Source of the DNA: Microcyclospora pomicola
Taxonomy: Eukaryota > Ascomycota > Dothideomycetes > Capnodiales
NCBI GenBank assembly: GCA_002786065.1
Contig: NHNY01000011.1
Location: forward strand, 1 to 64,000
Length of the DNA: 64,000 nucleotides
Direction of reading: 5' to 3'
The translations under genes were made by a program, and so were the position numbers. How positions within the stretch are numbered: the first letter of the stretch is position 1; each line of letters begins with the position of its first letter. The notes below the pieces were generated by a model. That model made no database searches. It was not told where the DNA came from and saw only the letters and a list, made by a program, of their open reading frames with translations. This document shows positions 21,883 through 33,300 of this stretch, in pieces.

Positions 21883-24800
21883 CTACAGCTTGATCTCCAG
21901 ATCCAAACCATTCATAACCTCAGCCAGTGTCGCCTGCGGCCTAGCACTCAACGTCTGCATAGTATCTATAAGCCCGTCTGCGACGCGGTCCAGCTCTTCC
22001 TGCGAGTATACGTGCTTCGATGCTTCAAAAACACACTCGACCGCGCCATTCCCAAGGGCAGAAGAAACGATGGCGAAGTCCAGCACGGTATCCGACGCGA
22101 CCTCTTCCGAAATGTCCGCGTATACCTCATCGCCCAAGGTTATATGCTGGACATTTTCAATGTTCTGATGGTGCAAGAAGCTACTGTGACGGTAGGCGAT
22201 CTGCCCTTCCCAATGGCTGGCACATTCTCGCGCTACGGTGTCCGCGCCAAGGTGTGCGTGGGCGATTGATGCGAGGACTTGCGATTGGACTTGCTCGAGT
22301 AGTTTGGCGCTCGTGCTCGTTGGTAGGATGCGAACGCGCATGGGGACTTCAGTCACACAGCAGCCTATGACCTCGAGTGATCCAGGGATGGTTTCATCCC
22401 TACCATTGAGCAGACGATAGAACATCACATCATCTTTGTCGGATATGGCAGCCAGCAAGATTGCCCATGCGCTCTTGATGAGTGTCGATACGGTCGTTCC
22501 ACAAGATAGTGCGCTTGGCAGAGCCACAATACGCCTAGCATACATATCTGTCAAGTGGCCGTCGTTGTCAGCCAGGTCTCTGGCACTCCTGCGAAGCATC
22601 GTAGGCTTCGATCCCTCGAGCAATGTACGCCAATACTCAAGGGACTCAGACTTTTGCGCTAGCAGTTTCTGCTGCAGATATGGCAAAAACTGCAGCCCAG
22701 ACTGCGGAGAGTTGCTGGATCCATATGCTTTCTGTAGAGATCGGAATATCAAAGCCATCGACGTGCCATCCATGACTGTATGATGTAAATGTACCAGCAT
22801 TCTCACACGGGCAGACGAGGCCAAAATCATGAATAGGACTGGTTCGTTTGCACCCTTAACCACTGTTGACTGCAATTCGGATAGTTGCTTCTTCATTTCT
22901 TCATCGACATTCTCGCATTGTACTACCCTCAGTCTTTGTTTGACATGCTCGTCTGAAGCTGCGTACGCCATCTGCGTTGCTCCACCGGAAGCGAACGTTA
23001 GTCGGAGAGCATCGAACCGCTCGAGAAGACTCGCCACAGCATTCCTCAGCAAGTCAACATCGACAGCACCCCGAAAAGAGACCGAGTAATGATAGATGAG
23101 CGACCTGTGGACCCCACGACCAACATCGTAACAGTACTTTTGGAAGGATGATGTAGCATGCCACGATCCCTCCTGGACCTGATTGAGCTGCTTTGAGCTA
23201 CGAGCGTAGACAATTCCGCTACCATGTTCCAAGAGTTTCGTTTTTTGCAAGAGGTGTTTCAAGTCACTAGATCGGAGCACATCCGCCAGTGTCGTTGTAA
23301 AGCCAGCTTTGTTCGCTCTCTGAGCTAGCAGAATTCCATTGGCAGAGTCACCACCTAACTCAGCCCAACCGCTGTCAGGCGTGAGATCGTCTTCGTTGAC
23401 GTTAAGTACGTCCGCCCATATATGTCTCAGCTTGAGAAGGTTCTCGTCGTATTTGACTGGCTCGAGACCATCTGGGTGTGCGTTCTTTTGTGGCTGCGAG
23501 CTTTCTTGCTCGACACTCCGCAGCGCCCGTCTGTCGATCTTGCCGGAAGCAGTCTTTGGGAAAGCTGATAAGAGGATGATAGTTCCAGGGACCATGTAAG
23601 ATGGAAGTTGCTGGCTCAAACTTGTTGTCATTCTTCCTTGCAGTTTTTGCGTATATTCCTTCGAGTACGTTACATTGCGCGGGATGATGAACGCTGTCAG
23701 CCGTGGTTTCGCCACATCTCCAGCCATCAACGTAATATCAACAATGACATCCTGTACCTCGTCGCTGAAATTGTCGACAATCTGACTTTCGACTTCGGCT
23801 GGCTCGATGCGCTGGCCATGAAGCTTCACCTGAAAGTCTTTCCTTCCGAGCAGCAGAAGTTCACCAGCATCTGTATATCTTACAAGATCACCTGTCTTGT
23901 ACCAGCGTCTCCCGTCCAAGCCGGCACCAAACTCGAAACCCCATGACGGACTGTTGATGAATACCTGTACAGTCTTGCCAGGTTCTTGGTAGTATTCCTT
24001 GGCCAGACTATAACCCTCGATCACCAACTCGCCGACAGCACCGATCGGTGTCAAACGGTTGTGATCATCTGGGTCCACAATCCAATATCGACGGGAAACG
24101 CTTCGTCCAATATTTCGGCTATCAGGATTTGAACGTGGTATCAGACGCTCACTGGCAAAGCTGCATACCTCAGTACAGCCATACCCATTTCGGATATCTT
24201 TCACTGGTGAGTCGAGCCATGTTTTCTGAAGTGAGACTGGGCATGACTCCCCAACGAAGATAACTGTCTCGAGCCACGGAAGCTCCGAGGGGTCCAACGT
24301 CTTGGCCAAAGACGGCGGAATTGATATCCAGGTCGGCCGTAGGCGGCGGATAGCGCCACCGAGACCAACTTTTAGTTCTTCGTTGCTGGGAATGCATACC
24401 GTACTGCCATTCATCAATGGGACAAGGAGCTCAATGCAGGCCACGATGAAGTTATTTGATGACCTATGCAAACAGCGTATGCCAGGCGTCGCCAAGCAGA
24501 AAGCTTCATGGCTATATCCAGAACACCACGCAGAATGTTGTGTGGCCACTGCCTTGGGCTTGCCGCTACTGCCTGAGGTGAAGTTGAAGAAGGCCAAGTC
24601 ATCGGGCGATGGCGGTGCTGATCTCGGTCCTGGAGATGGTCTCTTGTTGGAATCTACCATGAGAGCCTCTCCTGCATTGAGGACGGCAACATTGTCAACA
24701 AGCTTCGTGGCGAGAGACACATTTTCCTTGGATGCAAGTGCAAAGAAGCAGGGTACTAGCGAAGTCATGACTTTGAATCTTTCCAATGGTAGTCCTTGGT

Positions 24801-25677
24801 CAAGCAAGATGAAAGCAGCTCCTGTCTTCAGAACCCCCAACACCACGACCGGCAACCAAACAGATTTCGGAACCAAGATCGCCACATTTAGGCCCCTGCC
24901 GCAACCCTGGAAAGTCAGGAAGATGGCAAGACGTTCTGATGCCTGATCTAGCTGCGTCCGTGTCATTTCGCCATCCCAAGCATATACCGCAACCTCTTGA
25001 GAATGCGTGGTGGTCAACCAATCAGAGATGCGGTCGTGGATGGTGCGATATACTTTCTTTTGTGGAATACCATTCCATTGACGGAGTTGAGCAACATCTT
25101 CTTCGTACAGCATGGACAGTCCTCCAAGCGATCGTTCTTTCGAATGTAGCTGCTGTCGGATGTGGACGAGTTGCGAGGCAAAGCGTTGAGCAGAGTGCGA
25201 ACTTACGACAGCGGGATCATAATACATGCACGGCTCTGCACTCTGCTTTGTGGGAATTGCAAGCACTAAGCCAGATCTCAGACCAAGACCTGATGGAATT
25301 TGTCCAACGTCTTCGAAATGCAGCAATATATACGGTATTTGGAGAAGGTCTTCTGGCACTGGACTATGGCTGACCGCCACTCTCTCCAAAAAGTCCGCAA
25401 TCGAAAGCTCCTTGTCGACACTGAAGTTATACGATTGCAAGATCCAAGTAGGCTGAGATGATGACGAGTGCTCTCCGTACAGAAGTGAGATATCTGGAGA
25501 ATTGGTGTATGCCTGAAGTAAAAGGCCAAACGCAGCCAACCAAACATTTTTGTGATCTTGAGTTTCCAGGTAGTTGTTGGTCGCTGTAGATCTGCCTGGA
25601 ATCCCATCTGGAGGCACAAGCTTGAGGCTCTTCAATTCTGCGAATGAAGTCGCAGAGCCCTCGTAAAGAGCCTCCAT
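21883..25677 (-). CDS. Nonribosomal peptide synthetase, half C - A - T - C
   Basis: Single exon, 1264 aa. Residues 1-200 resemble only the C-terminal half of a condensation domain. The adenylation domain (about 205-725) shows A3 (FTSGSSGKPKAVA, near 362), A5 (NGYGCTE), A6 (GELVIEGYSLAKEYY), A7 (YKTGDLVRY), A8 (GRKDFQVKLHGQRIEP) and A10 (PKTASGKIDRRAL). A carrier domain has its serine in LGGDS (near 776). The terminal condensation domain (about 860-1264) has an intact HHTVMDG active site (near 961). The A4 position that normally holds the Asp contacting the substrate alpha-amino group reads Ile (F-I-V-A, near 408), which suggests a substrate that is not an ordinary alpha-amino acid. There is no thioesterase or reductase, so release would use the terminal C domain. 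No N-terminal half of the first C domain is visible upstream. Confidence 0.93.
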   Translation of the reverse strand: MEALYEGSATSFAELKSLKLVPPDGIPGRSTATNNYLETQDHKNVWLAAFGLLLQAYTNSPDISLLYGEHSSSSQPTWILQSYNFSVDKELSIADFLERVAVSHSPVPEDLLQIPYILLHFEDVGQIPSGLGLRSGLVLAIPTKQSAEPCMYYDPAVVSSHSAQRFASQLVHIRQQLHSKERSLGGLSMLYEEDVAQLRQWNGIPQKKVYRTIHDRISDWLTTTHSQEVAVYAWDGEMTRTQLDQASERLAIFLTFQGCGRGLNVAILVPKSVWLPVVVLGVLKTGAAFILLDQGLPLERFKVMTSLVPCFFALASKENVSLATKLVDNVAVLNAGEALMVDSNKRPSPGPRSAPPSPDDLAFFNFTSGSSGKPKAVATQHSAWCSGYSHEAFCLATPGIRCLHRSSNNFIVACIELLVPLMNGSTVCIPSNEELKVGLGGAIRRLRPTWISIPPSLAKTLDPSELPWLETVIFVGESCPVSLQKTWLDSPVKDIRNGYGCTEVCSFASERLIPRSNPDSRNIGRSVSRRYWIVDPDDHNRLTPIGAVGELVIEGYSLAKEYYQEPGKTVQVFINSPSWGFEFGAGLDGRRWYKTGDLVRYTDAGELLLLGRKDFQVKLHGQRIEPAEVESQIVDNFSDEVQDVIVDITLMAGDVAKPRLTAFIIPRNVTYSKEYTQKLQGRMTTSLSQQLPSYMVPGTIILLSAFPKTASGKIDRRALRSVEQESSQPQKNAHPDGLEPVKYDENLLKLRHIWADVLNVNEDDLTPDSGWAELGGDSANGILLAQRANKAGFTTTLADVLRSSDLKHLLQKTKLLEHGSGIVYARSSKQLNQVQEGSWHATSSFQKYCYDVGRGVHRSLIYHYSVSFRGAVDVDLLRNAVASLLERFDALRLTFASGGATQMAYAASDEHVKQRLRVVQCENVDEEMKKQLSELQSTVVKGANEPVLFMILASSARVRMLVHLHHTVMDGTSMALIFRSLQKAYGSSNSPQSGLQFLPYLQQKLLAQKSESLEYWRTLLEGSKPTMLRRSARDLADNDGHLTDMYARRIVALPSALSCGTTVSTLIKSAWAILLAAISDKDDVMFYRLLNGRDETIPGSLEVIGCCVTEVPMRVRILPTSTSAKLLEQVQSQVLASIAHAHLGADTVARECASHWEGQIAYRHSSFLHHQNIENVQHITLGDEVYADISEEVASDTVLDFAIVSSALGNGAVECVFEASKHVYSQEELDRVADGLIDTMQTLSARPQATLAEVMNGLDLEIKL

Positions 25678-27622
25678 TTCGCAGTATTAGGAAATGATGC
25701 CGGTGTGTTAGAAGTCGGAAAGCGAGTGCTCAAGTGTCATCGATGCTGAATTGAGCTTCTATTGTGGTGCACTGTCCTAAAGAACGCTAGTAGCTGTACG
25801 TGGGTGGTACCGCAGCAAGCACCGGCATGAACTTTAGTAGGTAACATGGACAGCCAAATGAAGTCACGGCCTTTTGTGTACTCTGATGAAGTCATGACTT
25901 GCCAGCACTGTGTCACCAGAAGCGAGCCCAAGATTGAGGCAGCAACAACATCAGCTGACTGCAGCATCTCGACGATCTCCGTTGTTGTGACTTGTCGTGC
26001 TCATTGAGAGAGTCGTCGACAGTCCATCTTAGGTTCACCATCGGGAAGCTGCTTTCAGCCATGGTGATGTCGGTGTTTCGGGCGGTGTGTTTCGCGTTGT
26101 ACCAGAAGCTGAGATCAGCTGTACTCGGCGTCTGTGCCATCGCCAGCAGCAGTCCAATGTGCAGGATGCCGTACGAGATCCACCACAGCCTGGTAAGTCG
26201 GCATCTTGATCACTGGCATGAACTCTCGGTTTCGAATGCCCGAGCGGTGCTGCGAAGGTCGTTTTGTGGTGAACACTTGTCTCGCATCGACATCATGATA
26301 ATGGGGTGGTGAGTAAAGCGTGGATGACAAGCGTGTCAAACTCCGCAGGGAAGCCCGTTGTCAGAACACTGCATCACCAAGGCACAGGGGCACTCAACAT
26401 GGAGCTGAGTGTGGGTATCATGTGAAGCGTAGTACAATCGCCAGAGCTCTATGGTTGATGATGCGGTCTTTGTGGCTATCTCGGCTTGGGCGTACACGGC
26501 GCAAAACATTACCCTGCTTCAGACGCTGGAAGGCTCGGTGTCTACGAGATGAGAGCACCATCAAGTTGCATGACAGTCGCGATCCTGACTTCGCTTATCT
26601 TGGCTTCTCACCGTGTGGCAAGGTACAGTCCTGACAAAGGCATCATGATGCACCAATGTCGGTCGAATTGAAGAAGTTGCGAGTTCACCACTGTTGGAAT
26701 GGCCGTCTGGCGTAGCTTGCACAGGCACCTACCTGATATAGGTGTGAATGGTTCCATTGCTGCTTCGAGTGAGCGCACGTAACCGCATGATAAGTGGTAC
26801 ATATCTGTCCAAGCCCGCATCAGAAGTTCGAGAGAAACCGAAGGCCTACGTTGTGCCGTGGGTGCAGATAGCATACGAATGTCTGTCCTCTGGCTCAGGC
26901 ACTCAAGCCTTCGTTGATGAGACGAAGAATCAGACCGCCTCATCTACGCGAGGTAATGTAATGACGCCTCATTGTTCGGTCGAAGACGGCGCACTGTCCC
27001 ATGGTTACACGTGATGTGAGACGGACCTCGATTCGTTGCAGCACTGGCCACAACGCACATAGCTATCCAGTGGATCCAGTATGATATCGAGCATTGTTGA
27101 CATCCTTTGTATCAAGGTGTAATGTCGTTGACAAAAGAGAAGTCAAGCGCAGCGATTGCAATCGAAGAAGCCGCCACTTCCCGCGCGTAACAAATTCCAG
27201 GCTGGGCTGGTGTCGATGTGTATCTCGAGTGCCGGCTGCTTTGGGCCATCAGTCCCGCGAGTTGCCTGGTTAGGTCAAGCTGCCGTGACGTCGACGGTGG
27301 GCAGCGAGATAAGCTCGTGGCTTTCACGTCTGGTACCTTTCCCGGCTCTGGATCATCATGCGATGCAGCCTATCACGATGCCAGTCTCGCCCTGCCACCT
27401 CGCTATCTCTCGCTCAGCCGCTAGAAAGAAGTTGCATCGGGCGAATCCGATCTCGTGGGCGCCATGGAACAATGGCGTCAGGCTAGAAGCTCTCAAAGAG
27501 CTCAGGCTTGGCGACCGTTGTTATGTTAAAGCTGCACAGCTCCCATGCCTTGAGCCCGTCTCTGTTTCCTCCCGTCTATCGCAGAGACGTAACTGTACAT
27601 CGAGGCAATCGTTTGGTCCATC
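25678..27622. other. 1.9-kb gene-free divergent region (NRPS / nucleoside permease)
   Basis: No frame here has recognisable domains or convincing composition. The longest (27156-27716, plus) overlaps the start of the permease gene in another frame and reads as low-quality sequence. A TCGGA element sits 38 bp before the NRPS start codon (25715-25719). The region is larger than the other intergenic gaps and may hold an unrecognised non-coding or decayed gene. Confidence 0.45.
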
Positions 27623-28895
27623 ATGCGCACCTCTACCTCTCTTCTCGCTCTTGCGGCAAGCATTGGCTTCACAAACGCAACTCTCACGCCGGCTCGTCTC
27701 CAACAACGAACGCTAGAATATGTTGTCAAGCCCAAGGTCTTCATCATCAGCATGTTCTCACCTGAGGGTGAGGCGTGGTATGGCATCCCCGAGTTCGACG
27801 TCTTGGCATTGAACATCACCGTGCCCGGCTTCAGCCCGCTTTTCCAGGATGCACACTGCACAGCCAATGGCGATGTGTGCCAGTTGACCACGGGCGAGAG
27901 CGAGATCAATGCTGCGACCACCATTGCGTCGCTCGTCCGCTCGCCGCGGTTCGATCTGACGAGCACATACTTCATGATCGCTGGTATCGCTGGTGTGAAC
28001 CCGGAGGTGGCTACCATCTGCAGCGTGACCTTTGCTCGGTACGCTGTGCAGGTTGCTCTGCAATATGAGTTCAGCCAGTTCGATATCCCGACCAACTTTA
28101 CCTCAGGTTCGTTTTAGTCGAGGAAGATGAGCGTACTAGACATCAACTAACGACTTGATAGGATACATTCCCCAAGGCTCTACCGCTCCAGATGAGTACC
28201 CGCAGTCCATCTACGGTACTGAGGTCTTCGAGGTCAACCAGAACCTCCAGCACATGGCTGCAGCTTTTGCTCGTAATGCCACCCTCAACGATAGCGACGC
28301 CGCAATCGCCTACCGTGCGTACTACGCCCCATACGACACGTATGCTGCTGGTGGAAAGGCCCCATCGGTCATTGAGTGCGATGTTGCCACTTCGGATGTC
28401 TACTTCTCCGGCACCACTCTAGGCGAGGCTTTCGGCAACACCACTGCGCTGTTCACAAACGGCACAGGCGTCTACTGCACTACTGCTCAAGAAGACAACG
28501 CCACACTCGAGGCTCTGCTGCGCGCGGCAACCGAGAAGGTCGTTGACTTCTCCCGTATCATCATCATGCGCACTGCGTCCGACTTTGACCGCCCTTGGCC
28601 TGGTGAGGCTGCCACGACGAACCTCTGGTGGGCAGACCAAGGTGCCTTCGAGCCTGCAGTGCAGAACATCTATCTAGCTGGCATCAAAGTCGTAGAGGGC
28701 ATCCTGCGTGGATGGAACTCAACCTTTGCTTCAGGTGTGAAGGCGGACAACTACGTCGGTGACATCTTCGGAACCTTGGGCGGTTCCCCTGATTTCGGCC
28801 CATACACCTACAACAACAACCCCATCAAGAGGGATATTGCAGGAAGCGGCAGGATGCAAAGGAGAAGCCAGGTCATGCGTAAAGGCCAGCATTAA
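27623..28895 (+). CDS. Secreted purine nucleoside permease (NUP family)
   Basis: Exons 27623-28106 and 28162-28895 (55-nt intron, GTTCGT donor, ATAG acceptor) give 405 aa. The N-terminus is a signal peptide (MRTSTSLLALAASIGFTNA). The body has the family hallmarks VFIISMFSPEGEAWYG near 39, the AGIAGVNPEVAT segment near 133 and the MRTASDFDRPWPGE motif near 310. NUP-family proteins, first described in Candida albicans, take part in purine nucleoside uptake or cleavage and share a fold with nucleoside phosphorylases. Several N-x-S/T sites fit a secreted or wall-associated protein. It is not obviously part of a biosynthetic pathway. Confidence 0.92.
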
Positions 28896-28998
28896 GGGTC
28901 TCGACTCGATGTTAAGTCTCCATTGAGCATGTTTATAGCAACGAGATCATGCGTATGAACGGAACGATTATGCATCGTCATTTGGTGTAGACAGATCG

Positions 28999-30018
28999 TC
29001 AAACTAATGGCAAATCGATGTCTATCAGCCACGGTGCATTGCTAGGCTTGTACTTCACGTCCCTGATCGCTGCGTTGATCAGCGCCGTCTGTCTCCCTTT
29101 GGCAATCGCTCTGCCACTACTGCTGAGGTCCAGGTAAGTGGCATGCTTCGCTTTCGCATCACCCAAGTCTACTCTCATCTGTTCAACATTGGTGAAAATA
29201 GCTTCATGGTCCCGCTCCTTCCACGCCTCGATGCTGGGAGCTTGCTGCAAGGATGCCTCGATGGCTTGCTGCTGCCATTCTACCACTTCAGCACCCCACC
29301 CTTCATGGATGTGACCGAAGCAGTGGATCAGAGGCTTGACACGCGCCAATGCTCGTAACGTGTGTGGGCACCCTGCAAACTCTCCCCTGCTGGTCAGATC
29401 GAGTCTTCGATATGGCGGGCCGTGGGTGATCATGATATCGATCGATGCATCTCTCGCCGGACTAACGGCGATGTTCTTGGCATCAGACAATGACGTTTCT
29501 GCAGGGTTGATACGGTCCTCGTCTCGTGCATAAGGGAATCCCCAATCATAGAATTCGGGTGTATAGGGGCTTGCATAGACATTGATGCTAGAGCCATTAC
29601 GCAGCTGCACCTGGTGATGACCCTCGTCCAGGAACGTGATGCCTTCCATTCTGGCTCGGCCGTCGGAAGCAGTCCATAGATCTCGTGCTTGCTTGACCTT
29701 AAAGTGAGCCTGTTCTGTACTTAAGTGGTCTCGTTCCAGATGCGTCAAGACGTAGTTCTCGTCGAGACTCAGATCGTGGTTCCCGGCGATTACTAGCTTC
29801 ACCGGCGCGTCGATCTGACCCATCATCTCCAGAGCTCGGTGGTACTCATCCATGGCGCCGGTATGCGTAAGATCACCGCAATGGATCAAGAGATCGGCAG
29901 ACGGGAGCGGTGCACAGAAAGGTGGGAAGGGAGCTGGTCGGTCCTTGACCGGAGTAAGGCTCGCGCAGTGAGTATCAGATATGATCAGAATACGTGTCTT
30001 GACGGTTCGGAGCGCCAT
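28999..30018 (-). CDS. Calcineurin-like metallophosphoesterase (MPPED/239FB type)
   Basis: 339 aa, single exon. All metal-binding blocks are present in order: ISDTHC (residue 13 on), HCGDLTHTG (near 46), AGNHDLS (near 78), ITHGPPYRRLD (near 193) and CFGHIHEGWG (near 233). Related animal MPPED1/2 enzymes hydrolyse phosphodiesters, and fungal homologues are mostly uncharacterised. No signal peptide or membrane segment is visible, so a cytosolic enzyme is likely. Its 3' end lies about 100 bp from the permease stop (convergent), and its start is head-to-head with the SNF2 gene. Confidence 0.92.
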   Translation of the reverse strand: MALRTVKTRILIISDTHCASLTPVKDRPAPFPPFCAPLPSADLLIHCGDLTHTGAMDEYHRALEMMGQIDAPVKLVIAGNHDLSLDENYVLTHLERDHLSTEQAHFKVKQARDLWTASDGRARMEGITFLDEGHHQVQLRNGSSINVYASPYTPEFYDWGFPYARDEDRINPAETSLSDAKNIAVSPARDASIDIMITHGPPYRRLDLTSRGEFAGCPHTLRALARVKPLIHCFGHIHEGWGAEVVEWQQQAIEASLQQAPSIEAWKERDHEAIFTNVEQMRVDLGDAKAKHATYLDLSSSGRAIAKGRQTALINAAIRDVKYKPSNAPWLIDIDLPLV

Positions 30019-30382
30019 TATATTCAGTGACGTGAGCAGGAATATCTACAATCAGAACGGGATGTCGAAGGGCTTGAGGTTCTGTATGTCGGATCAGATG
30101 TATAGGTTGTACACGTGATAGAACTATGGCGTTAGCGTCAACTGTGTGTACTGGCAGGCTGCACTCTGCTCTTCACTTCACTCAAATCTACAGGATCATT
30201 GTATACTATAAGGTTTCTTGGGTTCGGGCATCAGACGTGAGTGTCAGTAACAGATACCCGCGACGTTGACATTGTGAAGTGCTGTTCAGTTCTTGAGCGA
30301 TTCCGACTAGAACTATCGTCGCTACGCAACGCCACCACAACTGCATCAGGTGAGCGACTATGACCAAGATCTGTACTTCAAG
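30019..30382. promoter_or_regulatory. Bidirectional promoter region (metallophosphoesterase / SNF2 gene)
   Basis: 364 bp between two divergent start codons. A CAG-GTGAGC sequence at 30347-30355 looks like a splice donor, so a 5'-leader intron of the SNF2 gene is possible. No other motif was identified. Confidence 0.4.
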
Positions 30383-33300
30383 ATGGATCATGCTGCTGGC
30401 CATACCACAGACTCATGGCAGTGCAGTCCTATCAGGTCTATGCTGAGTCCGAAGCGATCATCAGCCCTGAGCTTGCTTGATCCTTCTCATGAAGCGGAGG
30501 AATTCTTGAGAAATCTTGATAATTACCTCCCATTAGGCTGCCTGTCTTTCGATGGCACGGCTCAAGATGATGATTCACTGGACGCCGCTTCACCCGATTT
30601 CGCACTGAACCAACTGCTTCACTTGCAACATACAACAAATGTGGACGATACCTTGCGCTCAAGTATCTTCCGGCTTGCCACAGGTGGCTGGATCCAAGTT
30701 GAGCTGTTGCGGCTTGAAGTGTCAACTCTTTCCAGAAAGACATTCCGTATCTATCTGTTACCTGCAGATTTTGGGGTACGTTATGTCGATCGTAATGACG
30801 TGCAGAGCAAGAGATTGTATGCTGCTCTTGAGACATTGCTGCGATCTATCGACACCGACTCAAACACCTGGCATGGCCGGCCTTCCACAAAAGCCACTCG
30901 CGCATTCAACCTATGGGCTACAGCAGAAGAAGGGTCTCTTTACTACATATTCAACACGCTCAAGTCGCCGGCGCCATGTGTGAACGACATCCCGAAGGAG
31001 ATGCCATATACCCGAGAGGCGTTGGAGGATCTGTTGGAACCGACCTCAACGCCTGGTCTCAAGACCATCCTTATGCCCTATCAACGTCGCTCAGCAGGAC
31101 TCATGCTGCAACGAGAAGCTGTACCAAAACTGGAGCTGGACCCTAGACTTGAAAAACGCTTCGCGCCGGATGGGTCAGTGTTCTACTACAACCCTCGCGA
31201 CCTTCTCTTCCTGAGGTACCCGATGTATCTCGAAACTTGCCGGGGCGGCATTTTGGCAGAGACCATGGGTCTTGGGAAGACTGTAATGCTGCTAGCTTTG
31301 ATCCTTGCAACAAAGCACCATCCCCCGAGATTACCAGAAGGTTATATGCCTTTGCAGCACACCGGGAACAGAGGTGCTGCTCGTTTGTCGCGAATGGCTA
31401 TCTCGTGTATCAACCGAAAAGCTATCCCGTGGCAAGTCGAGCTTGAGCGGATCTCACAGGCTACCCGGGGAGGTCACAATGACATGGAGCGTTACGCATT
31501 GGCACTACACTCGTCGCCTATGCAATACGAGGTGATGACTGCGCCGATCAGGTGGAATCGAAAGACGATGCTCCCGGCACCAAAGAAGCTGACGATGGCT
31601 GCCACCACCATTATCGTAGTACCTCAGAACTTGTGTAAGCAGTGGAGGTCCGAAATCGATAAGCATGTTGATGGTGACAGTCTTCGGGTCCTCGTACTCG
31701 AGACCCGAAAACACATATTGCCCGGGCCTGATGAACTTCGCAGTTACGATATCATTCTTTTCAGCCGTAATCGATTCGACTTCGAGGCCAGGGATGGGCA
31801 GGATACTCTTGGGCGAGTGGAAAACCAGCGTATATGTCGATGTCCATACATCGGCGCAACTCGCGTGCGCGATTGCACATGCGTTCGATCTGAGGATGTT
31901 TATGACTCCCCACTGAAATACCTGCACTTCAAGAGATTGATCATCGATGAGGGCCACTTCTTCTCCAATTCTGGAAGCAATGCTGTTCTTGTGGCGAACA
32001 AGCTCATAACAGTTGATCATCGCTGGGTCGTTAGTGGGACACCTGCCAAAAACCTCCTTGGTGTCGAGGTGGACCCGACCGGGACTGGGACAAGTGACTC
32101 CCATGATGCGATTCTACATCAGAGACGTAATTTCGGCAAAGAAGATAAGGATGGCGCGATCAAAAGTATCGCATCGCTTGCGCAACAATTCCTCCGGGTC
32201 AACCCATGGGTGAGCGCGTTAGACGGACAACGAACGGAGTGGGACGAGCACATCTTCCGGCATGAGACGCTGAAAGGACGTTCGTACTCCGCATTCTCCG
32301 TATGTCTAAGGCGGACTCTGGAGTCCATAATTATCAAGACACGTCCACAAGATGTGGAACGGGATCTTATTCTGCCACCACTGAGCCATGAAATCATCTA
32401 TCTGGAACCTTCATTCTACGACAAAGTCACAGCTAACATCTTCACGATCATGCTGATTGCTAATGCAGTCGCTTCTGAACGAACAGATGCTGATTACCTG
32501 TTCCACAAGAACAGCGGAAAGGCAAGATATGAACTGGTCTCGAACTTGCGTCAGAGCGCATTCTTCTGGACAGGTTTCAGCGAATCGGATCTCACTGCTA
32601 TGGTCGAGAATAGTCAAACATATCTTGACAAAGACAATGGTGCGAGCACAGAGGATCGACACCTCCTTTTGTCTGTAATGGGATTCGCACGCTTGGTTCT
32701 GAAGATCAATGGTTGGAAAGCAATGGAGAGATCTCATGAGCTCGGCATGTTCATGGGAAAGTGGCCAGAGAATTCCGCTGAGCACTGGGCGTTTGACAGC
32801 CATACTGGCGATATCATGACTGGCATATCTCCGCTACTTGAAGCGCAAAAGCATGTGAACCATCGAACGATGTTGGATGATCCTGGTGAAGGGCTCGCTG
32901 GCGCAGGTATCCGTGCTCTCGCAAGTGACAGCACATCAAAGGTGGAGGTGGTTGTCAAAGGATCTTCCAAGAGGAAGGATGCCAGCACACTGACAGGTAC
33001 CAAAAAGCGAAAGGCATCTCAGAGAAGCGGACATGGAGTGCCCACCGCAGATGCACAAACGGTGTTGCCGAAGGATGTGCCTGAGTTAGCACCGAGTTCA
33101 GATTTCCTACGCGCTCGCATCATCGGCACGGCATCTGCCAAAATGAGCTACCTTGTCACACAGGTCTTGAAGTTCTTTCGTGACGAAAAGATCATCATCT
33201 TCTATGACGGCAAAAACACAGCCTACTACATTGCACAAATGCTAGAGCTGTTGCACATCAAGCACGAGATCTACGACACTTCCCTGCCTGCGAACTTGAA

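Noticed and set aside
27156-27716. 186-codon plus-strand frame before and overlapping the nucleoside permease gene
   Set aside because: It overlaps the signal-peptide exon of the permease in another frame, and its sequence has no domain or conserved pattern.
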